This document shows, one piece after another, positions 35,096 to 47,410 of a stretch of DNA of 64,000 bases. Within the stretch, counting starts at the first letter, position 1, and the number at the start of each line of letters is the position of its first letter. The stretch comes from Nyssa sinensis (Eukaryota; Streptophyta; Magnoliopsida; Cornales; Nyssaceae). The position numbers were made by a program, and so were the translations under genes. The notes beneath the pieces were generated by a model that saw only the letters and a program-made list of their open reading frames with translations, was not told where the DNA came from and made no database searches. The stretch is from the NCBI GenBank assembly GCA_008638375.1, contig CM018035.1, positions 32,224,807 through 32,288,806 on the forward strand, in the 5' to 3' direction.

Positions 35096-35396
35096 CTTGA
35101 TTAAAGGTGAAGCTTGATTTCATTACAAGTGTCAAAGCTCAGTATATTCTGATTTATAATATGTCAGCATCTGAAAATTTTACAAGTATGGCTGCTTTGA
35201 GTATTCTGTTGAAAAACTACATAAATACTTTGAAGTTGAAAAGCAACAAATGGAGTTCTGAAGAAGTCAGTGTCATTCATAATTAGCCCAAATTTGGGAA
35301 GATTACAAGGAAGAAACAAAAAGATATAAAAGATTCCTAGTCTATTGTTGGTACGGTAGCCCCTGAAGTATCGGCAATGAGAAGAGTTCTGAATCT

Positions 35397-36895
35397 TCAT
35401 CTTGTACCATATCAAAACCACTTTCTTCTTCCTCTTCTTCATTCTCTTCAAACTCACGCACTATATCCAGATTACTCTATTTGCTCGGGTGCCTCAGTTG
35501 GAGGGAGTTCGAGAATCACTTCCTCTTCATCATCATCTTGCGCCTGAATCTCATCTTAGGAGACTTCAATGTCATCAACCCTAGCCAAATATAGGTTAGG
35601 ATACTTCTTGTGAAGCTTGACCCTGAAGGTGTGGTACCCATGCTCAATCAGCTCTCCACCCATGCCTTTGACCTCAGCCTTCATATCAGCCTCGGTTTGA
35701 GCTCTAACAGAGTCAACAATGTCTGAGACTATCTTGAGAGAGGCAGATTAGAAGTCTTCGAACCTCTTTTTGAGGTCGTCCAACTCCAGAGCAAGAGCAT
35801 CCCTTTCAGACTCCAAGATGGAATAGAAGTTAGCATCTTCCTTTAGCTTCTCCTCAACTGCAGAGGTAGTGGACTAGGCCATCCCCAACAATAGCCTGAC
35901 TTCATTGAGCTTAGATTGAAGGATGTCAATCTGCTCGGAGTCCACTAAAGAATCCATGATGGCAGCAAGGCCATGCATAGTCTGAAAATAAGAAACAGGT
36001 AACAGTTAGAATAGATGACAACAGAAAAAGATAGCAAAAAAGAAAGAAATGAGAGGATCCCATCAGAGCTTACCTTTAACTAGAATGATAGCAGATCTTT
36101 GGCGATCTTCTGCACCTTCAATCCCTTGAACTTACTTGGGCTTACAGCCCAAAGCTCATCAAAAGCTTTCTTCAAGGCCAGATAGTTGGAATCATCAGGC
36201 ACAAGGGGAGCAGCAATGACTTCTCCTTCCTCCTCTTCTTTGTGGGGACTGCAAGCGCAAGGGGAAGTGTAGGCTCGGGAGCAGGAGGCTCCCTTATGTC
36301 CTCAGACACTGTTTGGTCTAGAGAGTTAGAAAGTAGCCTCTTCTTCTTCATCTAGAGGGGAGACTCGGTAGGGGAAGAACTCTTCTCGACCATTTTCTTC
36401 TTCTTCCCTGGTGCCCATCCAGACAATAGGGACTTCTTCAACTTTTCAGCCCTGTCCTTCACCAACCCGGCCTCTATTAGGTTTGTGTTGTTAGAATGGC
36501 GTTGTGCGTTCGGTTGCTGGTCTGGAGGAGTCTTCGGTACTTCTCTTGGAGTTCAACAAAAAAGATGGACCTCTTCTAAGCCCTCTTGTCTGTACAAAAA
36601 ACACGAAATTCAGATCAGGCAGTGAATAAGTGAAAGGAAACGAAAAATATAAGTGAAAACATTTACAAAGGGGTTCTCACCCTTGATCCCGGTACTCTAG
36701 AGGAAAGTTGAGGTCTGGCCCTCATAGTCTTAAAGCTCTCATCCTCCTACAAAACAGTACCACTTCTTCCAAGTCTTATTGGAAGTGGGTACTAAGGAGA
36801 GGGGTTTGAACCTCTTGTCAAAAAACATATAAAACATGCCCTCCGACTTAAAAACTTCATATCCATATTGCTTCAGATCAACGGAAGATCCACCT
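35397..36895 (-). pseudogene. Element D antisense extra ORF: C-terminal exons
   Basis: The minus strand encodes a decayed protein running antisense to pol. From 36895, a stretch with LKQYGYEVFKSEGMFYMFFD and NKTWKKWYCFVGG resembles the Transposase_28-type (putative gypsy-type transposon) domain. Two introns are visible: donor GTGAG at 36676-36680 to acceptor AG at 36590-36591, and donor GTAAG at 36069-36073 to TTTTCAG ending at 35982. The last exon (35981 down to about 35397) is coiled-coil-like (L/E/K rich) with KLHKKYPNLYLARVDDIEV. Several in-frame stops. It is interrupted at 36896 by C2. Confidence 0.7.
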
Positions 36896-37687
36896 TGTCA
36901 CGACCCAAAATCCACCCTATGCGGACTAGGGATCGCGGGGCCAATGCTCTAGCCATCCCTACTTTTTCTTTTAACCGTATCAGTGATAACAATGTGAAAC
37001 ATAAAAATTAAATAGTTTATACAGCGAAAGTCATAAAAAGGTTCTATACATATCAAGAGAGAACCAACATTACATCACCCTTAGGTAGTGAATACATGGG
37101 AGAGCTAAAACATCATTTTTATTACATTTCTCAAAATGCTCTCCTATTGCTCGTAAGCTCCTACTGCCTACTCACAGCATCCCTTCTTGAAACAAATAAG
37201 TCTGAATGAGCTAACAAAGCTCAGTAAGTAAATTCCCTTCACTTTGCCATAGGTCAGGGTCAATATAGAAAAGAGCATAATTCAAGACAATCAAGGATAT
37301 GATAACATGATAGTCAATCAAGAAATAGAATGTCACAATAACTAATAGAATAGAATATCACAATAGCCATTAGAATAGAGTATCATAATAGTCAATAGAA
37401 CAGAATATCACAATAGCTACTAGAATAGAGTATCACAACAATCAATAGAACATAATATCACAATAGCCACTAGAATAGAATATCACAATAGCCACTAGAA
37501 TAGAGTATCACAATAGCCACTAGAATAGAGTATCACAACAACCAATAGAACATAATATCACAATAGCCACTAGAATAATAGAATTGACTCTTAGGTCCAA
37601 GGCATATCCCATAACAGTAAAAATAAGTGAATATCTATGATATGAGATCATCAATAGGGGTCTGGCCCAAACAATAGTCACACTTCC
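36896..37687 (-). mobile_element. Family C large LTR, copy C2, first segment (TSD CACCT)
   Basis: It begins TGTCACGACCCAAAATCC after CACCT (36891-36895) in the antisense ORF of element D. The other end is at 57412, followed by CACCT at 57413-57417. Without nested insertions C2 is 4115 bp. This segment parallels C1 5243-5800 and includes a 25-bp array. A6 is inserted at 37688. Confidence 0.88.
37320..37585. repeat. 25-bp minisatellite, about 10 copies
   Basis: The unit aatatcacaatagccactag plus aatag repeats with small variants (gagtatcacaac, cataatatcac). C1 has only a loose equivalent near 5670-5780, so it expanded in C2. Confidence 0.8.
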
Positions 37688-38391
37688 TGTAATACCCCGA
37701 CCCGAATAAGGGACTATTAAGCCGTTGTGTTAAATTAGGAATCGACGGCTTAAGTAACGAGGTCAGTTTCAAACCCGATGCATGGACTTTTAGTAATAGT
37801 CTTGAAAACTCAGGACGACTGTACATCACTTTCGTTGCAGTCACCAACATGTCGGTTCCATGATAATTATATTTTCACGTCAACCGCTGGCTATCGATAG
37901 AGTGCAAGATTTGGGCGCACATTACGAGGATACGGGAGATCAGTGTAAAGATGATAAATTTAAGAAAAATAATTAATTTTTAAAAGTAATTAATTATTTT
38001 AATATAAGAAATAAGTTGTAATACATATATATATAATTAAATATAAATATATATATAATTAAATATAAATATATATATATATAATTAAATATAAATATAT
38101 ATATACTATATAAATAATTATAACTTCAAATATATATATGTGTAAATATATACACATCTGTGCATGAATATATATGTATGCATGTGTGTGTATTAAATGA
38201 AGGCATGCAACTAACCAATGGGTAATTGAGGTGTGTGTGTGTGTCGGCTGAAAAGAGTGTGTGAGTGTAAATATAAAGACATATACATATATATATAGCC
38301 ATATATAGGCAAAAACAAAACACACACACCCGGCCATCATAGCCTGCCCCAAAACAGTAAAAGAAAACTGAGCATGGATGCTGTCACAACC
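37688..38391 (+). mobile_element. Family A large LTR, copy A6, segment 1 (TSD CTTCC)
   Basis: It begins TGTAATACCCCGACCCG after CTTCC (37683-37687). The A6 pieces 37688-38391, 42449-43097, 46775-48112 and 52412-54084 join to about 4.35 kb. TA-rich microsatellites fill 38025-38110. A7 is inserted at 38392. Confidence 0.9.
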
Positions 38392-41300
38392 CGAAACCCA
38401 CCCTGTGCGGATCTCGAGTTGCGACCACCACCCTTTGGCCCGGAGGCCTTGGGGCAAGGCTCGTACATAAGTGACGGTATCGAATAAATGTGCTTCATGT
38501 GGTTGCGGAAGCGTGAAAAACTTTTTCTTTTCTTTTCTCATTTTAAAATTTGCACATCCGTCCGATACTGCCGCTATTCATAATGGTACACATGATCATA
38601 CATTCAGAGCATAACTAAAAACTTAAAGGCTTTATAATAGATACATGTTTAGCTGCCCTTGGGGCTTAATACATAACAATTCACTACCTTACTAAAACAA
38701 AGGTTACATCTTAAGTTCATGATACTTAACAAAAGAACTACTTAGATGTCCCTTCCAAAAACAGCTAGGCTCATCCTCATCGTCTTCAAATCAGCCCTAT
38801 TGTCAATCACCTGAAAGGGGGATCCGAACAAAGTCCGGGTAAGCTAATCTAAGCTTGTGAGCAATTCCAGTATTCGTCATGGGGTTTTTAATCAACAGTG
38901 GTTTTAGCTCATAAAGGTTTATAAATCAATCACTGTCAATTGTTCGTATCCTTTGAACACAGAATAGATGCATTCATAAAACTCATAGCTTTGAAACATT
39001 TAAAATATTCAAGCTAACATATGCTCTTTCATATAAAACTTGTAACTCTAAATACAAAATATATGCATTCCATAAAACTCATAGCTTTGAAACATTTAAA
39101 GTGTTCAAGCTAACATATGCTGCTTATTCATATAAAACTTGTAACTCTGAATACAAAATATATGCATTCCATAAAACTCATAGCTTTGAAACATTTAAAG
39201 TGTTCAAGCTAAAAATGTGTTCTTCTTTAAATAGAGTATATATGAACTCAAACATGTAAATATGAAAATGAGGATTAAAATCTGTTTTCATTTTCAAATA
39301 TTTCTTCTTCTCACTTTAACTCTTGGAATCTGTTTCGAACCAGACTCCTGTTTTACTCCCGTCGAGATATCTCTTTGCCTGTGGGATTAGATCCTGCTAC
39401 CAGGCATTTGACAATCCATTGAATTCCGTCGAACTCAAAAGCTTGTCGGCTCCACAGGATAATAGAGTACTTTGCGAACCCCAATACCCTGTCTCGTGCT
39501 TATGCACAGTTATCTTGTATTTCAAGAAACTACTTTTATCTCATGACTTCTTCTCATAAATACTATTTAAGAGTGTTCAAACACAGAGTATATAACTTTA
39601 TAATAGAACTTTCAATTCTCAGAATATAAGAATTCAGAATATATCTCAGAGATTTTGCAATATAAAAACTCAAACATGCTAAGGCATATTTAAAGGAAAC
39701 TGTAAGTAAATCCGTTATCTGAACAGAGTAATTTAAAACAAAAGGCGTATGAAAACTGAATTCGATATTCAAATACTTTTCATGACTTGAACTCAAAACT
39801 TCTTTGAAATCCATGGAGTTAAATCTCCACTTCGAATGCAGGGTTACTCACCTTGGTCCTTTAGGGTTAGTGCTAATAATGCGCTTTCCCACTTTCCTTG
39901 TAGTTCCTAAGAACAATTCATAAACATCTCATCAACTTCACATTCATTGTAATATCATCTCGATATTCCTTAACTTATGCTTAAATCGTATTAGATCCTA
40001 AAATGATCTCATAATTCATATGTACTTAACTTAACTCGTACTCTTAACCTATGACACAATTTAATGTGTTAAAAATTAAATTCATTTGAATTTATACTCT
40101 TCTGGTAGCTCCATTAACTTTAATTTAAATTTATTTACTTCACATATTTACGTGTCGTGTCGTGTCTTTTCATAATTCATTTCCTCGTATACGCCTTAGG
40201 TTAGTACTTTGGCATTACTTTAATTTATAGTCATCTGAACAGATGCTATTCAGCAAATTTTATGTCTCTTTATTTTTGACATCTCTTTTGGTCAAATAAA
40301 CTCTACTATTGAGTCCAGAGCGTCGAAGAAAGTCGGTTTAGGCTTTCCAAGAATTTAATTCGGACTTTCATATGAAAGGGGCAAAATGGTAATTTACCGT
40401 TCTACGTGTCACATTTTTCCGTACTTCGTTTCGTAATTTGGACTCCATTATTGAGTCCGGAAGGTCGAAGAAAGTCAATTTAGACCTTCTCTGGTTTCAT
40501 TTTGGCTTTAGGGGTACTAGGGGTAATTTGGTCATTTTAGCATTTTTACGGGTCTCCAATTTTTCGGGACCTCATCTCATGTCGTGGACCTCACCATTGG
40601 ACTCAGAAGGTCCGAGATAGTAAGAATACACTAATAACTTGTTAATTTTGGACAAGGGGTATTTTGGTCATTTACCCCTTTATGTGTCTTTATTTTTTGG
40701 GACCCCGTCTCGTAAAACGGATCCTACCATTAGTCTCAGAATATCCAAAATTAGTAAGGATACACTATTCATATGTTTAATTTGGACTTCATTTGCTTAA
40801 TATTTGAATTAGGGGCATAATAGTTATTTTACTTTATTTATTAAATAATTAAATTAATTATTTAATTAATTTTTCAGGGGCATATTTGTATACAATTTTC
40901 ATCAGATGGGCCACAGTGGGATTTCTCATAGTTTTGGGGTCAATCCGTAAATAAGAAAAGTTCTGGTTCATTAGATTTAATTTAAAACAGAAAACCAATG
41001 GGTTCGGTCCAAATCCAAGTGAACCGGTCCGGTTCACTTGCAAACCAACCGGTCTGGTCGATTCTTGACATGATGCTGACGTCATGATGATGTCAGCCCT
41101 AATCTTTTATAAATTAAAACAAAACGTTGCCGTTTAAATAAACCCGTTTTATTCAATGGGTCGGGTTCCGACCCGAACAGTGTCGTCTTCCCTATCGAAG
41201 CCGACACTGTTCATACGAAACCCTAATTTTTTTCAATTTCTATTTCTTCAATTTCATGGATTTTTGTTCACTGTTTTCTTACTGTTTTCAACCCGATCCA

Positions 41301-41898
41301 CTCCTAGAACATTGTAGAAGAGTTTGGCAATCGTTTTGGGGTTCAAAACTGATTCATGAGTTCGACTTTGGGTTTGATAAGCCGAACCTGTAACTAGCTT
41401 GTTCTTGCTTATTTTTGAACCAAATCTCGTGGGACTTGTTCTATCATGATCCCCTTATTATGGGGATTCAATTTCCGTTCGTAAAGGTGGGTTTAGAAGC
41501 GAGTTGGTAAGGTTTGTTTTAAGAACCCGTACCTGCAACTCACCATATAGGGTTCAGTTTCTTTGGATTTTTGATCGCATATACGTGTTTTCATGATGCT
41601 TGTGAGATCTACTTGAAGTCTGGATAAGCCAGACTTAGTTTGGTTATGATGAAAATCAGACCTGCTTTAGCAAGGTCATCAATGGCGGTTTTCATGGATT
41701 TACTGTTTTTGATCATTTTCAAAGCCTAAAATCATACTTGACAAACTCATAAACATATATCTATCATCATATGTGTATGCATAATTCAAAAACAGTTCCT
41801 AATACATCAAAATTCTAGAGAGAGAAAAATGATAGTTTTTGATGTTTTACCTTCAACAATGGCTTTCTCCTCTTTCTTCTTCCTCTAAGATTTCCTTT

Positions 41899-41937
<39 letters not shown>

Positions 41938-42448
41938 TGTTGCAAATGAGGTGTGTGTCTAAAATGTGTTTAAGTGTATATGTATATTTCTCTCACTCCC
42001 ATACCCCATCACAATCAGCCCATACCTCCCATACTTTCTGATTTGGGGCCATTCCTTCTTCCATAATTCTTCACCTACTTGCATATATAATATACATATG
42101 TGGTACATAGACACCTTACCTCCCTTAACTTCATGTCTCCTCCATTACTTATATATATATATATATATATATAATACATATCACACAGTCACACCCTTAT
42201 ATATATATATGTATTTAATTAATTTCTTATGTTTAATTAATTAACAAATTAGTTACTCAATTAATTATATTTTATAAATTAATCATTACATTTTATATTA
42301 ATTATAACTAATACTTAATTTCTCATATTAATAAATTAATTACATTAAATTAATTCATCATATTCTTAAGGGCATAATATTTACACTCATTTTTCATAAC
42401 CTCGTAATACGTGTCATATGATCCGACATCCCGGGTCGGGATATTACA
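38392..42448 (-). mobile_element. Family A large LTR, copy A7 (complete, TSD GATGC)
   Basis: It begins TGTCACAACCCGAAACCC and ends CCGGGTCGGGATATTACA, with GATGC at 38387-38391 and 42449-42453. Length 4057 bp. It has the stem-loop (38889-38942), a triplicate aacttgtaactct block (39040-39200), GGTCC-type subrepeats at 40300-40780, the gaaccggtccggttc block near 41025 and a TC tract at 41905-41934. It lacks the longer exon of the small ORF but keeps the purine-rich last exon (near 39880-39905), as do A4 and A6. Confidence 0.9.
38889..38942 (-). other. Conserved LTR stem-loop (A7), with compensatory changes
   Basis: On the sense strand the arms are CAATTGACAGTG and CACTGTTGATTA. Compared with A8, G7-C6 became A-T and T8-A5 became C-G, and two further pairs became G-U wobbles. 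Eleven of 12 positions pair. The loop keeps TTTATAAAC. Confidence 0.8.
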
Positions 42449-42579
42449 GATGCTGCCACAAGTTAGGTTATTTAGTGGGGCAAAATCAGGAAGTACAATG
42501 ATGGTGCATGGTTAAAAAAAATACATATATACAAACAAACATATTGTATACACACATGCCACACGAAAGTTTAGTCACT

Positions 42580-42612
<33 letters not shown>

Positions 42613-43097
42613 GAGTTCTGAGAAGGAGAAGGGAGGAGATTCAGAATCAGAAGGAGAAGGAGAGAGAAAGGTGCTGTTGAGGTAAACCCACAAAAATCTG
42701 ACATTTTCTCTCTCTAGAATTTCTCTACGTATGAACTGTTTTAAGCCTTGATTTATGTATATATGATGTTTAGACTATATTTAGATCTGTTCAAGCATAA
42801 AATTTGAGCTTAAAAACAGTTGAAAACACCAAACCCATGAACAAACCGCCATTGAAGACCTTGCTCAAACAGGTCTGAACCAACTTCAACCAAATCCCAT
42901 TTGGCTTATTAAGACCTAAAGTAGACCCTACAAGCATTCTAAAAATGCCTGACCACGATCACAAAGCCCTAGAAATGACCTCCAAAGGTCGAGTTGCAGG
43001 TACGGGTTTCAAGACCCAACCTCACAAACTCACATCTAAACTAGATTTAAGAAATGGGGAATGAGACCTGATGGAAAATTGACCACGACGCAACAAA
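42449..43097 (+). mobile_element. Family A large LTR, copy A6, segment 2
   Basis: It resumes at the GATGC duplicate and carries a GA microsatellite (42581-42612), the tctctctctagaatttctc landmark (42709) and the cttgctcaaacaggtctgaac block near 42862. B2 is inserted at 43098. Confidence 0.88.
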
Positions 43098-43539
43098 TGT
43101 AATACCCCCAAAATTTGACATAATTCAGACTGTATTCCGACTTAAGGAAAATAGACTATTTGACGTTAACAAATTGAAATAGTGAAAAATACGGTAAGCC
43201 GTAACAGAATTTAGTATCCTTAGATATAGAATGACATATGCTTTGGAAATTAATTAAACTAGTCGACCGAGTACTAAAATAAATAAATGAGACTGATACT
43301 AATAATTAATTATGAAGAATTATGTGAAAATAAATAATTCTGATACCGAGTTTCAGTTTTAAGGCAGATTCTATATTATTTCATAAATTGATATTTTATG
43401 AAATAAAATATAAATACGGTAAAATATAAAATATACCTGTATATGAAAAATGGCCATGATATAGAGATATATATATATATATATTATACATAATATGTAA
43501 ATATCAAGTGGAAAACATAAAGCATATGTATAATATATA

Positions 43540-43572
<33 letters not shown>

Positions 43573-46147
43573 CTGTGCATAAAAGAGATAAATATCAGAA
43601 GCTTCCTGAAGAAGCTGAACAGGGAAAAAGAAAAGCAGCGTAGAAGTTGCTAGAATTCTCACGAGACATATATGTATAAATATATATATATATGTATGGC
43701 AACCTTGAAGCTTCCATCGGTGTGGGTGTTGAATGAATCAGGAAGTAGAAAGAGAGAAAATGGAGGGAAAGACGGAGAGAGTCGGTGCAGCTTAGAGAAG
43801 CTACTGGAAAACGTGAAAGAAAAATAAACAAAGGAGAGAAAGTGGTCCCTGGTCTTGCAACAGAGCTGCGGCTAATCAGGAATAGAGATGATGCTTTTGA
43901 TTGAGTAGCTCAGTTTGTTTGTGGGTCAAATTGAGAGAGAAATCTGATACATGATTGGGTTTGGGAGTGAGACGGCAGTAACGGTGCAGGGGAAAACTGA
44001 TTCAGCCGGTTAGAGGAGCTTCCGTTGGATGCTGCAGAACCGGAATTATTGGTGCAGGGGATTTTGTGGGTTATTCTCTGTACCGAAGCTGATTCACGAA
44101 CAAGGACGCCATTGATTAAATCACGACAAACGGAACTGCAGCAGGTAATATTTATGTGTATATATATATATATATATATACATGCGTGTTGGTGTTGGTT
44201 GTGGGTTGGATTGAAGGAAAATGGAGGAAAGAAAAGAGGGCTGTGTGAGTAGCGGTGCGTGTGCAGGTCGGTGCAGGGAAATTGGTGCGGCTGGTATGGG
44301 CATTGAGGTCGACTGCCCTGTTTTGGTGACCTCTGTCAGAGGCGTTGGGTTTCTTGTGCAGGTGGAGGTTACGGATTGAAAAATTGAGGATTGAATTGGG
44401 AATCTTGGATCCAATTAATTGGAGCAATGGCATGCAACAATAGCGTGCGGCAGCAGGAGTATGTGTATATTTATGTATTTGTATGTTGAGTAATTCTGAG
44501 TTGGGATTGTGGTGATTTTGGGCACAGCAGGGGAATTATACTGGCTGTAGCGGTACAGAGAAGGGGACGGCAGTGATCGAATTGGGTAACAGTCCGTTGT
44601 AGGGGATAAATCACGTTGGATTAATTGTTGGTTGGAGGATTCAAATTGGTTGATTTAACAGCAGCGTGTTGGTGTTGAGTTGTGGTCTGAATTGATAGAA
44701 AATTGGGTTCGATGCGATGAGGTTCGGATTGGGCAATATGCAGGATTATGTTGGATTGATTGTTAGATGAACGAGTGAGGGGTCGGTTTGTTTTAGAGGG
44801 TCGCCAAGGAAAGTTGAGAACAGGGGTTGTTTTAGTCCTGCGCCTCTTGTTCCATGCTTGCTGCTTCAAGGGACGGTCAGTGACAGAATTGGCTTCGAAA
44901 GCCAAGCGGCAGCAACAGCGATCTGAGGATGGATAGATTGAAAGAAATTGCCCAGGCAAACCTTGAGGTGTTACGCAGCGGTTTATTTATGGAATCCAAA
45001 TGAGGTCGGGCCATTCTTGCTGGGATATTGTGCAGATGATTCAACATATGCAAAGAAGGAAAATCCAGTAATAGATGAAGCTGACTGTTCAGGTTGAAGC
45101 AGGCTATGGGTTCTGACTTTGCTTGTAGTAATCGGAGTTACTGATTTGGAAGACTCTGCACAGTAATCTGATGAGAGGAAGGGAAAGTTCTTCAATATCT
45201 GATGGATGGGATGATAAAGGGACAAAATCTGTCAGGATCATCATCTGCTTGGGGGAAAAAGGTTGAAGAAGCTGATGAAACTAGATTTAAAATGGCTGGC
45301 CGACTCGATCAACCTTCCAGTGTATTTTCTTCAACTGCCGAACCATGGATTGAAGATTAACCTCAACTGGAAATTATTAGATCATTTGTGAAGGGAGATA
45401 AACATATATTCAGGTGAGTAACTCGGACTCCTGACTTGGTGTATATTTTTTGTATACTAAACTGCTTTATATGCTGAACTGTTTTATACACTGCATTGTT
45501 TTAATGCACTTGCTTTCATGCATATTCCTTGTATTGTACTACATTTGGCATGATTCTATCCTGCTTCTTGATATCTCCTGTTCTGATTTTGGTGGAATCT
45601 ATTGTTCTAACTTGTCTATGCAATTAGAGTCTGATTCGTGTTTATCTTGTCATGTTGAGTCTTGGGCCCCTCGGGATTGAGTATATCACTAGATGGATAG
45701 CTGGCTCTGTGGGACGCCCAGAACTCAGCATCCGCTCAATCCTGTCTGTTCCGCTCTGATACCGACCCGGTAGTGTGCTGTGGGGACATGGGCCTCCATG
45801 TGTGGGGTAGGTGACTGACGTATTATCTTGTGCGGCATCCCACATTACTGGGGAAGGTTCAAGCACTTTGAGCTGTATCCATTCTATTTGAGTTGTATAC
45901 GTTCTATTTGAGCTGTATCTATTCCGCTCTGATACCGACCTCAGCCGGAGGTGTGCGATATGAGGCCCTCCATGCGAGGGGGTGGATGAGAAGTAATGCC
46001 ATCCCACATCGCCTGGGGAAGGTTCAAGCACATTTGTTGATATACCGTTGTTTGATTGGTATTCAGTATTGATCCATTTTATTTGGTTCTAAGTTGATCT
46101 GATTTGTTCTCTTGCATTACGTTGTTTTACTTGAGCTGCATTGAGCA

Positions 46148-46185
<38 letters not shown>

Positions 46186-46774
46186 CTGGTTTTGAAACCC
46201 ATGACAGGAACCTATGTTACTCACTGAGCTTGTTTAAGCTCATTCCATTTATTTAACATTTTTCAGGGTACATCTCCATTGGACTAGAAAGCACAAGGAT
46301 ATGTCACTAGGGGATTGAGAGACATTCCCAAGTGAGGATCTGATGGCAATAATATGTGGAGACTTGGGTTCTAATAGATTGATTCTGACTATTCAGGTGA
46401 GTATGGTGATATAAATGACTTTATTCATATGTAATAGATGTGTGGGGACATGGCTCATGGTAATGGTACTCTAGAGGAATTTGATATGCTCTGTATTATA
46501 TATCTGTTATAAATGTACTCTGTGGTTAGAGTTACTAGCTGTTTGGTTTTAGACTAGCTCTGTGGTACATCCTTAAGTGGTATATAGATGAGTTACATTG
46601 AGTTGATGAAAAGGTTTTAATTTCCGTTGTTCTGACCCTACATTTGGAATGCAATTCATCGTAAGGTTCAGAAGATTGCCTTTGGTTGGTCGCATTGTCG
46701 GTCGGAGACTGGCAAGGCGGCTAACTGGCATCACATCTTCAGCATCCGCGTAGGGTGGGGTGCGGGATGTGACA
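43098..46774 (+). mobile_element. Family B large LTR, copy B2 (complete, TSD ACAAA)
   Basis: It begins TGTAATACCCCCAAAATTTG and ends GGTGCGGGATGTGACA, flanked by ACAAA at 43093-43097 and 46775-46779. Length 3677 bp. TA arrays occur at 43466-43490, 43535-43572 and 46153-46184. CAGGTGAGTAACTCGG near 45413, TTACTCACTGAGCTTG near 46216 and a TTTTTCAGG site near 46260 match B1. Two segments with CATCCCACA(TT/TC)..TGGGGAAGG (45835-45862 and 45999-46027) replace the duplicated blocks of B1. Confidence 0.9.
45202..45360 (+). pseudogene. Small LTR-borne ORF of family B, copy in B2
   Basis: Same frame as the 65-codon ORF of B1: opens MDGMIKGQNLSGSSSAWGKK, has VEEADETRFKMAGRLDQP, and stops at TAA 45358-45360 after EPWIED, about 13 codons before the B1 end. 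Conservation of frame over 52 codons without indels is the only hint of coding. Confidence 0.45.
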
Positions 46775-47126
46775 ACAAACCTCATGAGATTTGGTCAAGA
46801 AACGAGCATGAACAAGTAGGTTACAGGTTTAAATTATCGAATCCCAAACCGAACACATGAATTCATTTTAAAACCTAAAATGAATGCCGAACCAGTCCTT
46901 AACACCTTAGGGATGTTTTGGATCAAAAATAGAAAAGAATCCTTGAGTCAAATTCCACGAAAATTGAAGCTTTTAGCTTTGGAAACTAGGGCAACAGTAG
47001 GAGTCGAGCGAAGAAGACGATAGTGATTCGACTCAGTTTTAAGATCTAACATGAGTCGACTCAGACACGTGGGGGCTTACGGTACTGCCACCACATTAAT
47101 ACAAGACGTCGTTTTGGGGCTTGATA

Positions 47127-47164
<38 letters not shown>

Positions 47165-47199
47165 GGTTTAAGTTTAAAAGAAAAGAGAAGAATTTTCGG

Positions 47200-47275
47200 T
47201 CAGTGGGGTTCGAACCCCTGACCCACGCGCCCAAACCAACCTCCCTTACCACTCGGCCATGCAAACGCGCGTGTA
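47200..47275 (-). other. tRNA-like module 2, antisense to A6
   Basis: On the minus strand box A-like TGGCCGAGTGGT (47248-47259) and box B-like GGGGTTCGAACCCC (47205-47218) are about 30 bases apart and set in GC-rich sequence. Both boxes agree well with tRNA-Leu/Ser-type promoters. No full cloverleaf is apparent. Confidence 0.65.
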
Positions 47276-47336
47276 CACATTTGGGGCAACATTTATATAT
47301 AAAATATATATAATAAAATCAAAAAAAATAAAAGGT

Positions 47337-47410
47337 GCGTTTGCACCTGGTGGGATTCGATGGCAGTATCTTTTGGGAGGGAGGTGACACGCTGGCTAGC
47401 GTGCCACCCA
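47337..47410 (-). other. tRNA-like module 1, antisense to A6
   Basis: The minus strand reads CATCGAATCCCACCAGGTGC after a GGCACGCTAGCC-type box A region (near 47398). Box B is degenerate here; A8 has a better one at the same place. Confidence 0.4.

Noticed and set aside
38392..42448. DNA transposon with terminal inverted repeats, as the ends TGTCACAACCCG and CGGGTCGGGATATTACA are inverse-like
   Set aside because: The 5-bp TSD, TG...CA ends, and a PBS directly after the same end in A4 point to LTRs.
43595..44433. Several short minus-strand frames in B2
   Set aside because: Not kept in B1 and interrupted by TA tracts.
47200..47275. A functional tRNA gene
   Set aside because: Box A and box B are good, but no anticodon stem or acceptor pairing could be completed by eye; kept only as a tRNA-like module.
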